64,000 nt of DNA from an uncultured bacterium (GCA_947168815.1 CAMVNG010000001.1:248001-312000); one strand, 5' to 3'. Counted from the first letter of the stretch, positions 43,936 through 55,734 are shown. Made by a program: numbers and translations. Notes: generated from the sequence alone by a model not told the origin.

Positions 43936-44736
43936 CTATTTTTTTATAAAAGATAAAACTTTATAGATCCAAGTTATCTTATAATAATTGAACTTATGGA
44001 CTAATAACGACAACTTATTTTTTCATCTAGCATACTTCTCAGCTAATCTTAACTCATCTTTAAACTGTTTATCAAAATGAGCTCACGATTTACTCGTATG
44101 ATAGAATCTAAAATTTGCTATATATTCAGGAATATACAACGGTTCAAATTTCTCTCATATTCTTAACCAATACTCATAATCCATACACAAATGTTCATTC
44201 TCATCAAAATACCCACACTTCTCTACAACTTCTTTTTTCCAAAAAACAGTCATCTGAGAAATAAAATTCTCAGACAAAAGTTTAGAATAAGAAAAATTTC
44301 TTCATAAAAGATTCTTATATAGTGTTATCCATTCTCTAATTTCTTTATCTTTTTTATCTATAATTCTACATTTACCATAGCTCCATTTCTTATTTGATTT
44401 TCCAAGGTTATCTACAACTAACTGTAATGCTCATTCTTCTAGTGTATCATCACTATTCAAATACGTTAGAATATCTCATGTAGCTTGTTTTAATCATTTA
44501 TTAATTGCATCAGACTGACCGTTATCTTTTTCTGATACTCGTTTAAAAGTAATTCTTCTGTTCCATGCTAATTCCTTTTCATATTTTTTTAATATTTCAA
44601 CTGTTCAATCTTTAGATCATCAATCCATAACAAAATATTCTATCTCAAAATCTCACTTCTGACTAATCACTGAAAGAATAGTTCTTTCAATAAACTCATC
44701 TTGATTATACGAAGGCGTAACCACTGATATTTTCAT
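43936..44736 (-). CDS. GT2-type glycosyltransferase
   Basis: 266 aa. GT-A fold: VVTPSYNQDEFIERTILSVI, VMDGGSKDGTVEIL, EKDNGQSDAINKGLKQATGD and the DxD-like LNSDD. Typical WcaA-like transferase. First full gene of the minus-strand sugar operon. No membrane segment. Confidence 0.9.
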
Positions 44737-44796
44737 AAACTAGTGCTCATCAAATGAAAAAATCTACTGCGAAAGATCCATCAACCATTCAATAAG

Positions 44797-44910
44797 CTAC
44801 CAAACAAAATAATTTCTAAACAACAAAAAAGGTAACTTATCAAAAGCTACCAAACCATATAATCTTCTCCAATATTCCTCTCTAAAAGAACAAGAATATC
44901 AAAAAAACAT
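44797..44910 (-). CDS. Small aromatic ORF in the operon leader
   Basis: 37 aa, starting MFFGYSCSFREEYWRRLYG and ending in LLFRNYFVW, very rich in Phe, Tyr, Trp, Leu and Arg. It starts ~20 nt after the 21-bp element and ends 60 nt before the GT2 gene. It could be a leader peptide, or the relict C-terminus of a deleted glycosyltransferase. No Shine-Dalgarno is evident. Confidence 0.4.
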
Positions 44911-44916
44911 AATAAA

Positions 44917-44990
44917 CAAAAAACTTGCAGTCTGTATAATGATTTGGCAATGTTCTTATACCATTACAAAACAAGAATGCAAGTTTTTTT
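44917..44990 (-). terminator. long-loop terminator after metK enclosing the shared element
   Basis: AAAACTTGCA-type arm (44917-44929) pairs with TGCAAGTTTTTTT (44978-44990), leaving a 48-nt loop that contains the 21-bp element at 44930-44950. It probably ends metK transcription while the loop carries the start of the next operon. The rest of 44737-45018 holds only the 37-aa ORF. Confidence 0.55.
44930..44950 (-). promoter_or_regulatory. 21-bp element upstream of the GT2-rml-fdt operon
   Basis: Minus-strand copy identical over 21 nt to 35654-35674; it faces the sugar genes in both places. Carries TATACA as a possible -10. Confidence 0.65.
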
Positions 44991-45018
44991 AAAAAGAATA
45001 CTTTACAAAAACAAAGCA

Positions 45019-46140
45019 CTAAATCTCCCAATGTTCCACCTTCTCCCAAGGATACCCCTCAGCCCCAAAATGACCATAAGCAGCAGTTTGTCTATAAAGT
45101 GGTCTTCTTAAATCCAAAAAATTAATAATTCCTTGAGGACTTAAATCATAATGTCCAACAATATATTCAATAATCTTTTCTTTCTCAACACAAGCTGTTC
45201 AAAAATCTTCTAAAAAGATACTCACAGGTTGTTGTACTCAAATAGCATAACTAAGTTGAATCTCACACTTCTTACAAAATCAATTTTCTACAATATTCTT
45301 AGCTAAAAATCTAGCCATATAAGCAGCACTTCTATCTACCTTAGTTGGGTCTTTTCAACTAAATGCTCAACCTCAATGTCTTCCTCCTCCTCAATACGTA
45401 TCAACAATAATTTTTCTACCTGTTAATCCTGTATCTCAAGTAGGTCCTCAAACAACAAAACTTCCAGTAGGATTAACAAATATCCTAGTATCTTTTATTA
45501 TCTCAGGCTCAAAAACAGCATCAATAACAAATTTCTTAATATCTTTTCTAATCTGTTCTTGAGAAATTCAAGCTTGATGTTGTGCAGAAACAACAATAGT
45601 ATCAATTCTTTCTACTTCTCATTTTTCATTACATTCAACAGTAACCTGAGTTTTTCCATCAGGATATAAATAAGGTATAAGCTTAGACTTTCTAGCTTTA
45701 GCTAAATAAAAAGCTAAACTATTCGCATACTCTAAACTAACAGGAATCAATTGATCTGATTCATCAGTAGCATATCAGAACATAATCCCTTGATCTCAAG
45801 CACCTCAAACATCTACACCTTGTGCAATATCAGGAGATTGAGTATGTACTAAAACCTCAATATCTGCATGAGGAGTATCAAACCCTGACTCCTTAGAATC
45901 ATATCAAATATCTAACAACACTCCTCTAGCAACTTCAGCATAATCAACTTGAGCTTTTGTTGTTACTTCTCATGCAATAACTAATTTATCCGTAGTAATT
46001 AAACATTCAACAGCAACTCTAGAATACGGATCCCCTTTTAAACAAGCATCCAATATTGCATCAGAAATCTGATCACATACTTTATCTGGATGTCATTCAG
46101 TCACTGATTCAGAGGTAAAAAGGTAATTTCACTTTTTCAT
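45019..46140 (-). CDS. metK: S-adenosylmethionine synthetase
   Basis: 373 aa, normal. [56 protein letters not shown], and the Gly-rich YGGGGRHGGGAFSGKDPTKV loop (five glycines in it are TGA or GGN mixed). Makes SAM from Met and ATP. Preceded by a SAM-I riboswitch, so it is feedback-controlled at transcription. Confidence 0.96.
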
Positions 46141-46159
46141 TTTCACTTTTCCATAAAAA

Positions 46160-46312
46160 ATAAAAATCTTTCCCGATGCTTAAGGGAAAGAACTCAATGA
46201 CTGAACTCCATAGAATATCTTTCCCAAAGATTGGGTAGGAATTAGCACCTTATCCTGCGACAGGTTGCTGGGATGTACAAACGAGCCTAGTCTCTTCATC
46301 CACTCTTGATAT
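46160..46312 (-). promoter_or_regulatory. SAM-I (S-box) riboswitch with terminator
   Basis: Minus strand ATATCAAGAGTGGATGAAG, AGACTAGGCTCG, CCCAGCAACC and AAGGTGCTAATTCC follow the S-box consensus in order. P1 is ATATC/GATAT (46308-46312, 46215-46219). The expression platform is a hairpin CTTTCCC/GGGAAAG (46168-46174, 46184-46190) with a long T tail; a second GGGAAAG just inside the 3' side of the aptamer can pair with CTTTCCC as antiterminator. Confidence 0.92.
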
Positions 46313-46323
46313 GTTACATCAAA

Positions 46324-46351
46324 AACATAGCAAAAAACACAATAAATTCAA
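46324..46351 (-). promoter_or_regulatory. metK promoter
   Basis: Minus strand TTGAAT (46351-46346), 16-nt spacer, TATGTT (46329-46324), just upstream of the riboswitch. Confidence 0.65.
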
Positions 46352-46360
46352 GCTCATTTT

Positions 46361-46389
46361 TTGCTTTTTTTCTTATTTTCAGCTATAAT
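46361..46389 (+). promoter_or_regulatory. promoter of the secretion ATPase gene
   Basis: TTGCTT (46361-46366), 17-nt spacer, perfect TATAAT (46384-46389), 28 nt before the ATG at 46418. Divergent from the metK promoter. Confidence 0.7.
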
Positions 46390-46417
46390 TAATTAACTTT
46401 TTATACCTATTATTTTT

Positions 46418-49400
46418 ATGCAGAAAGCTGAATGTTTACAGGTACTAAAGAAAACATTTCTTCAAGATACCACACAAAAAAGCAACATTTCAAAGCTTAC
46501 GAGCGAAGCTCGATGAGAAAATAAAACCAATTGTATCAATGAAATTGGTGGTATTACTCAAGTAAAGCTTTCTTTAACTAATATGGAAAAATCAACTATT
46601 GAAGGAGAACATGAAAGTGCATGAAGTAATATAACCCCTTGCCAAGAAAAACTTATTAATACCTTTAGACAAGACTATTCACAAAAAACTAATCCTGCAA
46701 AATTAGCTACAGCAGCTTGGTGAGATGCAAAAGGGAAATGTTTAAATGAAATCTGAGGATACACACCACTTAAAAATTTTCTCAAAAATATTGAAAATAC
46801 CTATCCTGAACTTCATGATGCATCTAATTTAAAAACAGGAGCAATAGGAGATGCTCATGTTGTTTATAACCCATGAACAGACTTTACAATAACAGGAACC
46901 GCACAAACCTGAAGTATTCAAGAACAAGTAATGGAAGATAACTCTTTTGAAATGTTAATGACATTCTGAAGATACGCATTATACGCAATCATTACCTTCT
47001 TTGCAGTTTTTGCTATTATTTGAATCTTTAAACAAACCTTCAGATATATCTACTCATTCCTCAATACTCATAGAATGATTTTTATTAAAGTCCTTCTTCC
47101 AAAAGGAGACTGAAAAACAGATCGTGAACAAGAAAAAGAAGTAGCAAAAGACATGAAAGAAAAAATCTGAAGAATGACTCAGCTCTATAATTCACTCCAT
47201 AAAATTTCAGAACTAAGTACCAAAGAATCAATCATGCACACTTTCTTTGGTAAACAAAAACTTGCAATGATTTACCAATATGAAGGAGGACAATTAAGCT
47301 TTATAGTAGGTACCTATCCTGAATATCAAAGCATTGTAGAAAGTACTATCTCAGCTCAATACCCTACATGTTCACTAGAAAAAGTACATAAACCAAGACC
47401 TTTCCAAAAAAAATATTATGATATCATGACACTAGAAACAAAAAGAGATCCAGTGTTCACTATCAAAACTTTCAAACAAATGCCAGATGATCCAATTAAT
47501 AACCTTATTGATACCATGAGTAAGGTATCCGTTTATGATACCGTAACAGCTATTCTTATTGCAAAGCCTGAATCAACAGGATTCAATGCAAAAAGACAAA
47601 AAGCTGCAGATAGACTTTATAAAGGACTAGACCTTTACACTACTAAATGGTGGCATTGGAAAAATATTCTTAATCCATTTAAGCTTCTTAGCTTCCTCAT
47701 CCACTGACCAAGTGAAAAATTAGTTTCAAATAAAAAAGAAGAAGATAATGTAGCAATGGTAAGAATGGTGAGAACCAAAGAAGAAGCTATGAATACCATC
47801 TGAGAAGAAGCAGGTAACCCAACATATAGATCAGGTATTATCATCGTAAGTTCATCTGATGAACCAGAAAAACCAAGACAAAACTTAAAAGCAATGGAAG
47901 CTGCTTATAACGTATATAACGATGATTACACTAACGGTCTTTCAGATAACAACACAAAACACGATATTTTTGCTGGAGTATTTACTCACTTATGGAAAAT
48001 CGCTGCTAACTACTACCTAACTGGATTCTTCTATAAATATGCATACTTTTCAACAAACGAATTAACATCACTCTATCACTTTGCTGATGGAATCTATAAC
48101 CGTTCTCCTATTATTGAATGGATGCAATATAAGGTACTTCCTGCTCCATCAAACCTTCCTCAATTTACCGATGAAGAATGGAATGGTAGAGTTATGACAT
48201 GAGTTTTAGCTGAGAACTTCAAAGGAGGTCAGCTCTCTGATATTCTAAAAGACGAATATCAAAATCACTGGGCTGTTGGATCAAGAGTTCTTGAAGAAGA
48301 AAAACTTACTCCTCTTGAAGAATATCAAAAGAAACATCCAGGTGCAAAACTCGAAACAAAAAATGAAAAAGATTTCATAGATGATAAACCAATCATCGAA
48401 AAAGATGAAAAGAAATTCGTTAAAGAAATGATTCCATGAAAAACAATATACGGATATAAACTCTATAAAAATGCTGTTCTTCTTGGAACAAATATCTATA
48501 GAAATACTTTCTCTCCTGTATATATCAAAAGAGAAGATAGAACAAGACATCATTATATGATTTGAAAATCAGGTACCTGAAAATCAGTCTTCCTTCAAAC
48601 CATGGCAAGACAAGATCTATGGAATGGTGATGGAATCTGTCTAATTGATCCACATGGAGACTTAGCAGAAGATGTCCTAGATTACGTACCAAAAGAAAGA
48701 GCAAAAGATGTAATCTATTTCGATGCAGGTAATGAAGATAGACCTATGGGACTTAATCTTTATGAAATCAACTCACTAGATGAAGCCGATAGAACAGTAA
48801 ATGATGCAACAGAAATTTTCTTAAAAATGTTCTGACCAGAAATCTTCGGACCAAGAATTCAGGAATACTTTAAATATGGTTCACTTACCGTACTTGAAGA
48901 CTTTGATGATAGACCAACACTTCTAGATATTACAAGACTCTTTACTGATGATGCTTATAGAGAACTAAAAGTATCTAAAGTAACAAATGCCGTTGTAAGA
49001 AACTGGTGGGAAAGAACATATAACGCAATGGGAGATAGAGAAAAGGCAGAAATTATTCCATACTTCTCTTCTAAATTCGTATCATTTAATACCAACAGAC
49101 TTATTAGAAATATCATCGGTCAAACAAAATCAGCATTCAATTTTGATGATGTCATGAATAATCAAAAAATCTTACTTGTAAATCTTTCAAAAGGTAAGAT
49201 CTGAGAAATTAATGCTCAACTTCTAGGTATGATTCTCGTATCTAAAATCTATAACGCAGCAATGTGAAGAGCTAAAATGCCAGCTAAAGATAGAAAGGAC
49301 TTCTTCCTTTATGTGGATGAGTTCCAAAACTTTGTATCAGGAACCTTCGCAGATATCTTATCAGAAGCCAGAAAGTATAGATTAGCTCTTATCATGGCTC

Positions 49401-49822
49401 ACCAATATATCGCCCAGCTGGAAACAAAAGGTTGAGATGGTTGAGGTAAAGCAGATGTAAAAGCAGCCGTATTCGGTAACGTGGGTACAATGATGTCATT
49501 TAAAATCGGTGCACCTGATGCTGAATTTATGGAAAAAGAATACTCTCCACTTCTAGGACCTCAAGATATTGTAGGTATTGCAAACTATAAATCATATATT
49601 AAACTCAATATCGACAATGCTACAACAAAAGTATTTAGCATGAATTCTATCTATACAAAAGATTATCAAAATAAAAAGATAGCTCCATTATTAATGGAAT
49701 ATTCAGCTAAAAAATATGGTAGAGCAAGAGAATTTGTGGATGCTGAAATGTCTACAAGATTAGGAGTAAGTGCTGATCTCGATGCTCTTCCAGGTAGTGA
49801 CCAACCAGCACCTGCTGCATAA
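46418..49822 (+). CDS. Type IV secretion / conjugation-type ATPase (VirB4/TraG-like)
   Basis: 1134 aa. No signal peptide; one TM segment near 185-205 (LYAIITFFAVFAIIGIF) after an N-terminal domain of ~180 residues; a VirB4/TraC-like middle; then a HerA/VirD4-type motor with Walker A IGKSGTGKSVFLQT (~717-724), CLIDPHGDLAEDVLDYV, Walker B FFLYVDEFQNF (~963) and ARKYRLALIMAHQYIAQLE. CPR genomes often encode one such protein beside their type IV pili or conjugation-like systems. It may move DNA or protein across the envelope. No other T4SS gene is in the window. Confidence 0.85.
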
Positions 49823-49840
49823 AAAAACTATAATAAACTA

Positions 49841-49871
49841 AGACCTTTAACTTATTAAAGGTCTTTTTTTT
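49841..49871 (+). terminator. terminator of the secretion ATPase gene
   Basis: AGACCTTTAA (49841-49850) pairs perfectly with TTAAAGGTCT (49855-49864), followed by T-run. Confidence 0.9.
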
Positions 49872-49939
49872 ATAGATAATCTTGATTTTACCTCTCTCAC
49901 AACTATAATGCTGACCGCATTTATATCTTTTCCGAGCCA

Positions 49940-50665
49940 ATGCTTGTTGCCTGTAATAAACCAAGTTGAATCTCAAGCTTTGATGTTGTAAAGATCATCA
50001 GAACACATTTTAATGACAAAGTTGGACATAGCTGAACGCTCGACCCTATGGCAAGCGGACTCATGATTTTATGAGTAGGGAAAGGAACAAAAAAGTTAAC
50101 AAGTCTTATTGGTATGGATAAAACGTATACAACAACTATCGATTTTTCTCTACTCACAGATACTCGAGATGCTTGTTTTTGGGACTATGAAGAAAGATTT
50201 GAGATAACAGATAAAGGACTCCTCAAAAATGATGAAATAATTCCAATCCCCTCCTTAGAAGAAATTAAAGAAAAATTAGATTCAATTCTTTTCCAAGAAG
50301 GAAAAGAAGTTTTACTTCCTCTTCCAACCTTCAGTGCTAAAAAACAAAATGGAAGAAGAATGTATAAAGATGCAAGAAAATGAAAAGCAGAGATTCAAGA
50401 AAAACCAATGAAAATATATAACTATGAAATCATTGAATATAGTTTTCCATATCTAAAAGTTTCCTTCAGCGTTTGATCTTGAACATACATTAGAAGCATA
50501 GGATACTGGTTATGACAAAAGTTAAATCTTTGATGAGCACTAATTACCCTAGAAAGAACATGAATTGGAAACACAAAACTTTCTGATATCTGAGATAAAA
50601 ATTTTGCTAAATGAAATATCAAAGGAGCTGAAAGAACTATCTACTATAAAGAAATTGAAATATAA
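49940..50665 (+). CDS. truB: tRNA pseudouridine-55 synthase
   Basis: 241 aa, short for TruB (~300) because the C-terminal PUA-like tail is lacking. VACNKPSGISSFDVVKIIR, catalytic GHSGTLDPMASGLMILG (Asp ~35), LPLPTFSAKKQNGRRMY, and VGSGTYIRSIGYWLG. It modifies U55 in the tRNA T-loop. ATG 49940 gives a proper N-terminus; no in-frame ATG lies upstream. Confidence 0.92.
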
Positions 50666-50775
50666 AATTTCACCAACTATTTAACGTTCACTGGACAAAA
50701 ATTTCAAAAAAATTGAAAATACGTTCTAAATCACTATATACGTGTTAGTTAATTTTTTAAATTCAATACGATACA

Positions 50776-51528
50776 ATGTGAAGACGACATTCGATTGCTG
50801 CTAAAAAAGCTGCTGGAGATGCTAATAAATCAAGAATATATAGTATCATCTGAAAGAAAATCCAACTTGCTGCTAAAAATGGAGCTGATCCAAAAATGAA
50901 TCCAGCCCTTGAAATGGTTTTGGAAAAAGCACGTTACAATGGATTACCAAAAGATGTTATTGAAAGAGCTATCCTTAAAGGTTCAGGACAACTTGAAGGA
51001 GAAGAAATGAAGGAAGTATTCTATGAAGGTTATGGACCTAACGGTTCTGCTCTCCTTATCAAAGCTGTTACTTCTAACACAAACAGAACATCTCAATCTA
51101 TAAGAACAGCTCTTTGAAAAGCTGGAGGTTCTATGGCTGAAATAGGTGCAGTATCTTGGCAATTTAAAGAACAAGGACTTATCGTAATCGACTGAAAATC
51201 AGAAATGGTTGAAGATAAAGGAAGACAAATCGAAAAGATTACTCCTTTTGATGCAGAAACACTAGAAATGGAAGTAATGGAATTACCTATTGAAGACCTT
51301 AGTATAGAAGAAGGAACTGCAGAAGTATATACTTCTAAAACAGATTTCATTACTGTAAGAAAAGGAATTATTGATCTTTGATATCATATTGCAGAAGCTG
51401 ATATCCATTTCTTTGCTGAGAATACCGTATCACTTTCATGAGAAGATAGAGAAGCATTTGACCGCATTCTTGAATTACTTAATGAAGACGAAGACGTTGA
51501 TCAAGTATACCACAATTTAGCAGACTAA
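50776..51528 (+). CDS. yebC: YebC/PmpR-type protein
   Basis: 250 aa. Canonical MGRRHSIAAKKAAGDANKSR start (the Gly is TGA), ADPKMNPALEMVLEKARYNG, LPKDVIERAILKGSGQL and FYEGYGPNGSALLIKAVT. The family was annotated as a transcriptional regulator and more recently linked to ribosome function at proline-rich stalls. 110 nt after truB; nothing else in the gap. Confidence 0.95.
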
Positions 51529-51554
51529 TTTCTAAAAAGCACATAAAAAATCTC

Positions 51555-52640
51555 ATGATAAAAAAAGGATTGAGTATGATTATAATAAGTTATATTCTTA
51601 GTTGAGCTTGTTTTGCAATAAGCTCTCCTTTTTTTAATTCACATTCTCAAATAGCACAATCAAAAGACTGTAATAATTACGAACGTAAAAAAGATATTAT
51701 CATTTTAGATCCTCAATGTATTTTAGATAAAACCCTCCCTGAACTTTCTCTTCAAGACAAAGTAGATGCAGTAGGGAAAAGAATTAAAAAGATAAAAAAC
51801 ATCTACAATCCAAATAAAAGTTTCATCACCTATAAAGAAAGTACCATTACCTTAAAAGGAAAGAATCTCTACCCTCTTGATTCAGCCTTTAGGAACATAA
51901 TGCTCAACCTTAAAAAAAATCACGAAAAAGCTGAAATTCCTATTGAAGCATTTGCTCCTTATGTAATAGATTCACTTGCTATCTATGCTACAGATAAAGA
52001 TATTTCCATGCTTCTTCCATGTACCAAACAGAACTATCTACTCGCCTTTGAAAATCTAGATAACAAAACAATAAAACCAGGAGAACAATTTAATTTCAAT
52101 AAATACTTAATATATCTTTACGGATATTGTGCAGGAGAAACAGAAGGTGAATTATTATTTTACTGAGGAGTATGCTGAGTAGCTTCACAAATTTTCAGAA
52201 CTGCATTAATGATGCCTAATATGACTATTCCTGTAAGACGAAATCATTGAGAACGGTTTAGTGTATATTATGGAGATAAAATCCAATGAGATGATGCAGC
52301 CGTTTTTGAAACCTCTAAAAAGCTTATTATAGAGAATACTTCAGACACTGATATCATTATGAAAACCTTTCAAGAAGGAAACAAAACATATCTTATGTTC
52401 ATAACCGAAAAAAAAGCAGTAGAAAATAAACGAGTAGAAATAAAAAAAGAATATCCTAATCCTTATAAAGTAATTCTTTATAAATCAATTTATAAAAAAG
52501 AAAAGAAACAGAATCAATGATCCTATTTCTTTTCATCTATGCTACCATTTTTGTTTAAGAGTGATAGCTATGATATTAAATTACTCAATGAACAAGAATT
52601 TGTTTCTAAATATATTGGAATTAATAATGAAAACCGCTAA
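51555..52640 (+). CDS. Secreted VanW-like protein
   Basis: 361 aa. N-terminal signal or anchor (LSMIIISYILSGACFAIS). The C-terminal half has the VanW signature: NKTIKPGEQFNFNKYL and GGVCGVASQIFRTALMMPNM, then HGERFSVYYGDKI. Often linked to cell-wall metabolism, but its reaction is unknown. 26 nt after yebC. Its stop directly abuts the stop of the convergent Cys-rich gene. Confidence 0.8.
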
Positions 52641-55070
52641 TTAGCTACAAACCGTAGATGTAGCTCATGGTATACAAGAACATGAAACACATGGAACACA
52701 ATAAGGATCCGTATCAATATTACAACTATCTCACTTATTCCAAGAAGTAGATCCTATTCAATAACTTTGACTTCTTACTGCTCCAAATGTCTTTGCTGCA
52801 GCCCAACATGAATCAGAATCTCCATATGTTGTAGTTCCAAGAGCACTAGAAGAAACTGAACATCCATATTGATTAGTAAGTTCTTTTTTGTATTGATGAC
52901 AAACAGTAACACAACTTGGTGTAGGAGCCGGACATGATGGTGCAATTCATGAACATCTCCAATCATCTGATGGATATGAAACAGAATCAACAACACACGA
53001 TCACTTTTCTACCTGTGTAGTAGATGAGTTAGGTACCCAACTACTTTCAACACCATTACATTGAATACATGGAGTACAATAAGAAGATCCTTGAGTACAA
53101 GGCCCATAAGGAGAATTCATACTTCTCCAATAATCAAGACCACCATTTCTATTTACTACAGCATTACATGCATCTAATGAATTATAAGTGGTTGTCGAAC
53201 TAGTAAACTCCGCCCCTACATTTCCACATCGTGGAGCTCCACCTGAAGCATTATTCCATGTTATTTTATAGCTTCCATAATGACCACCAACACCAGGAAC
53301 CGTGATAGTTTTATCAGGAGTATATGACATCGAACAAGTAGCATCAGTTCATCCATTATTTGATACACATTTCCATTTATATTCGCATGAATTACTAGAA
53401 ATTATTTGAGGAGTTCACTCAATACAACTAGCTCCATTCTTTCCGTATTCACAAAGACCATTAGTTTTAGTAGGATCAGGTTCTCCTCAATCACCTGGAG
53501 TTTCTCCAGTCTCAGCAGGACAATTTTCTTTAAAACTAACATCAAAACAATAAGGGAAACCATTTACTGCACAATGATTACAATCACTACGTGAAGCTAC
53601 ACATGATTTATTTTCAATAGCATCGACATGTCAACTATTGGTTTTACATCACCATATCGTAGTACCTCAAGCCACAGGGAAATCATAATTACTATAAGTC
53701 TTACTTAGATTAGATATTCAAAAGAATTCACCAATTTCACAAAAAGATCATTCAGAATATACAGGATAACTATCATCGTTCAAATAATATTTTTTTGTAT
53801 TTTCTCAACATTTTGGAGGAACAACTTTCTTATAAGCATTACATTGAACTTTAGGATCCTTATCTGTTAATCATGGACATACCCAAGAAACAGTCATTCC
53901 TGTTCATGGAAAACCAACAACTCAAGGGGCATTACTTTCAAGAGTTCCTACATTAGGTATAGCTCAATCTTTACAAAAATCACTATTAGGTCTCCATGTA
54001 GTCTCCCAAGCCTCATAAATCATTTCTTTTCAATGCTCTTGAGATATTTTTGATCAAGATCATGGATATCCTCTACTACCACATACAGCACTACCATCAA
54101 TCTTTTCATTACCTCACGCACCTTCTGTATTTTTACATGCAACATCACAATATGGTTGATTAGAAACAGCAATACTCTTAGCTGTAGAACCACTAGCAAC
54201 ACAAGCACAAATACAAGCAATTTTTCCATTTGTCTTTGTTGTTCCTGATGCATAATAAATACCACCAATTGTATCCTTACTACATTTTCCTTGTCATAAA
54301 GCAACTCAACCATGAACAGTCAATTTAACAGCTTTTGAATTTGAAACTGTTGATGGAATAATCTTAGGACCTCAAATTACAAGTCAGTGTTCTGCATTAA
54401 TAAAGACAGTATCTTTTAAATTTCAATTAACTGTTCCTCAATTAGCATTAAAAATAAACATTCATCATGTTTGAATATTGATATTACTTCACAATGCTAC
54501 AGAATTAGAACCTCAACTAATAGTAATTTTATCTCAAATAAGTCCTATTGCATATGAACTATCAATATTTGAATTGCTTAATCACATAGCAACACCATTA
54601 ATTTTAGACACATTTGTTTTTTCTGAAGAGAGAATTACCTGATTCGCTGCACTTCCTGTGTTATTTTTTCATCAAAGAATAACAGAACTTTTTACACTTT
54701 TTTTAATTATACTATCTTGACTTCACGCGATTAAAGAGGTTTCATCTCACAAATTTGAATTACCCTTTCATCAAATCACTGAAGAAATATCTCAAGTAAT
54801 AGTATTATTCCTTGTTACAGCTCATAGATTATCACTACCTGAAGTTGAACCAATCAAAAGAACTGGTTTTTTAGTTCAAGAATTAACCAATGCCTCTTTT
54901 ACAGTATTAGTTCCAGTAGAATTTATATTAATTCTCTGAATCCTTTCTTGAGAAACAAATCTCGTAGGATCAATTATAATTTGTGGACCTGCTGCATAAA
55001 TAATTCATCATGCTAATAAGCATGCACCACTCAATGTAAAAAGAAGTTTCTTTGTAACGAATTTTTGCAT
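52641..55070 (-). CDS. Large Cys-rich secreted surface protein
   Basis: 809 aa. A signal peptide (KLLFTLSGACLLAGGIIYAA) is followed by ~250 residues of Gly/Asn/Ser-rich beta repeats (NNTITGDISSVIGGKGNSNL, SYAIGLIGDKITISGGSNSV) resembling YadA-head or parallel-helix repeats, then ~500 Cys-rich residues with dozens of Cys in short spaced pairs (ICACVASG, CTPCIQCNGVES, CVPCVSCSC). Likely exported and disulfide-bonded; an adhesin role fits but is inferred. No anchor sequence is seen at the C-terminus. Confidence 0.75.
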
Positions 55071-55212
55071 TTTGTTTTATAGAAGGTAAACGTTATAAAA
55101 GTCTCTCTTGTACTTAATTATAGTTAAAAATCAGATTAATGCAACTTTTAGCCCCAAAAAATACTTAAAAAAATCAAATAAAATAACTTATTAAAAACAC
55201 GAATAAACACTC

Positions 55213-55734
55213 CTAGTTTTCTTCATAATAACCATATTTCTCAGCAAATTGAGTATACTCTCCTTCCAAACTCTTATCTAACACAGCTAATTCTCATGCA
55301 AGCTTCATTGCTGACTGTGAAAATAGCTCTTCATTATCTTTATAAAAACGAGAAACTTGTCCTGTATAATCAACAAGAATTTCTACAACAGGCAATTCAT
55401 ATTTAGCAAAAGCGCTTGTCATTCAAGAAATATATTCAACTACAGCTTCTTTTAAAGTATCATCTCATTCCCATCAAGAAATTGATTGCGCTTCTCATTT
55501 TAATGCATTCAAACTATCCAATGTTCAAGTAAACATTGCAATCAAATTAGTACCATCATATTCTTTTTCTAGTGATTTATAGTAATCTTTCAAGGTATCC
55601 ACAGACTCCTCTTGAATCGTCATCAAGGTATTATTATAGTCCTTAACCTTTCAACTTCACTTACTTCATCAACATCAACTCAAAAAAATAGATAAGAAAG
55701 CCAAGAACAAAACACCATAACAAAACTTTTTCAT
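55213..55734 (-). CDS. Lipoprotein of unknown function
   Basis: 173 aa. Lipobox FLSIFLSGCGGSKGSG (Cys ~23). The mature part is acidic and helical (EESVDTLKDYYKSLEKEY, LAVLDKSLEGEYTQFAEK). Not recognised. It lies upstream of the Cys-rich surface protein gene on the same strand, 142 nt away. Confidence 0.75.
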
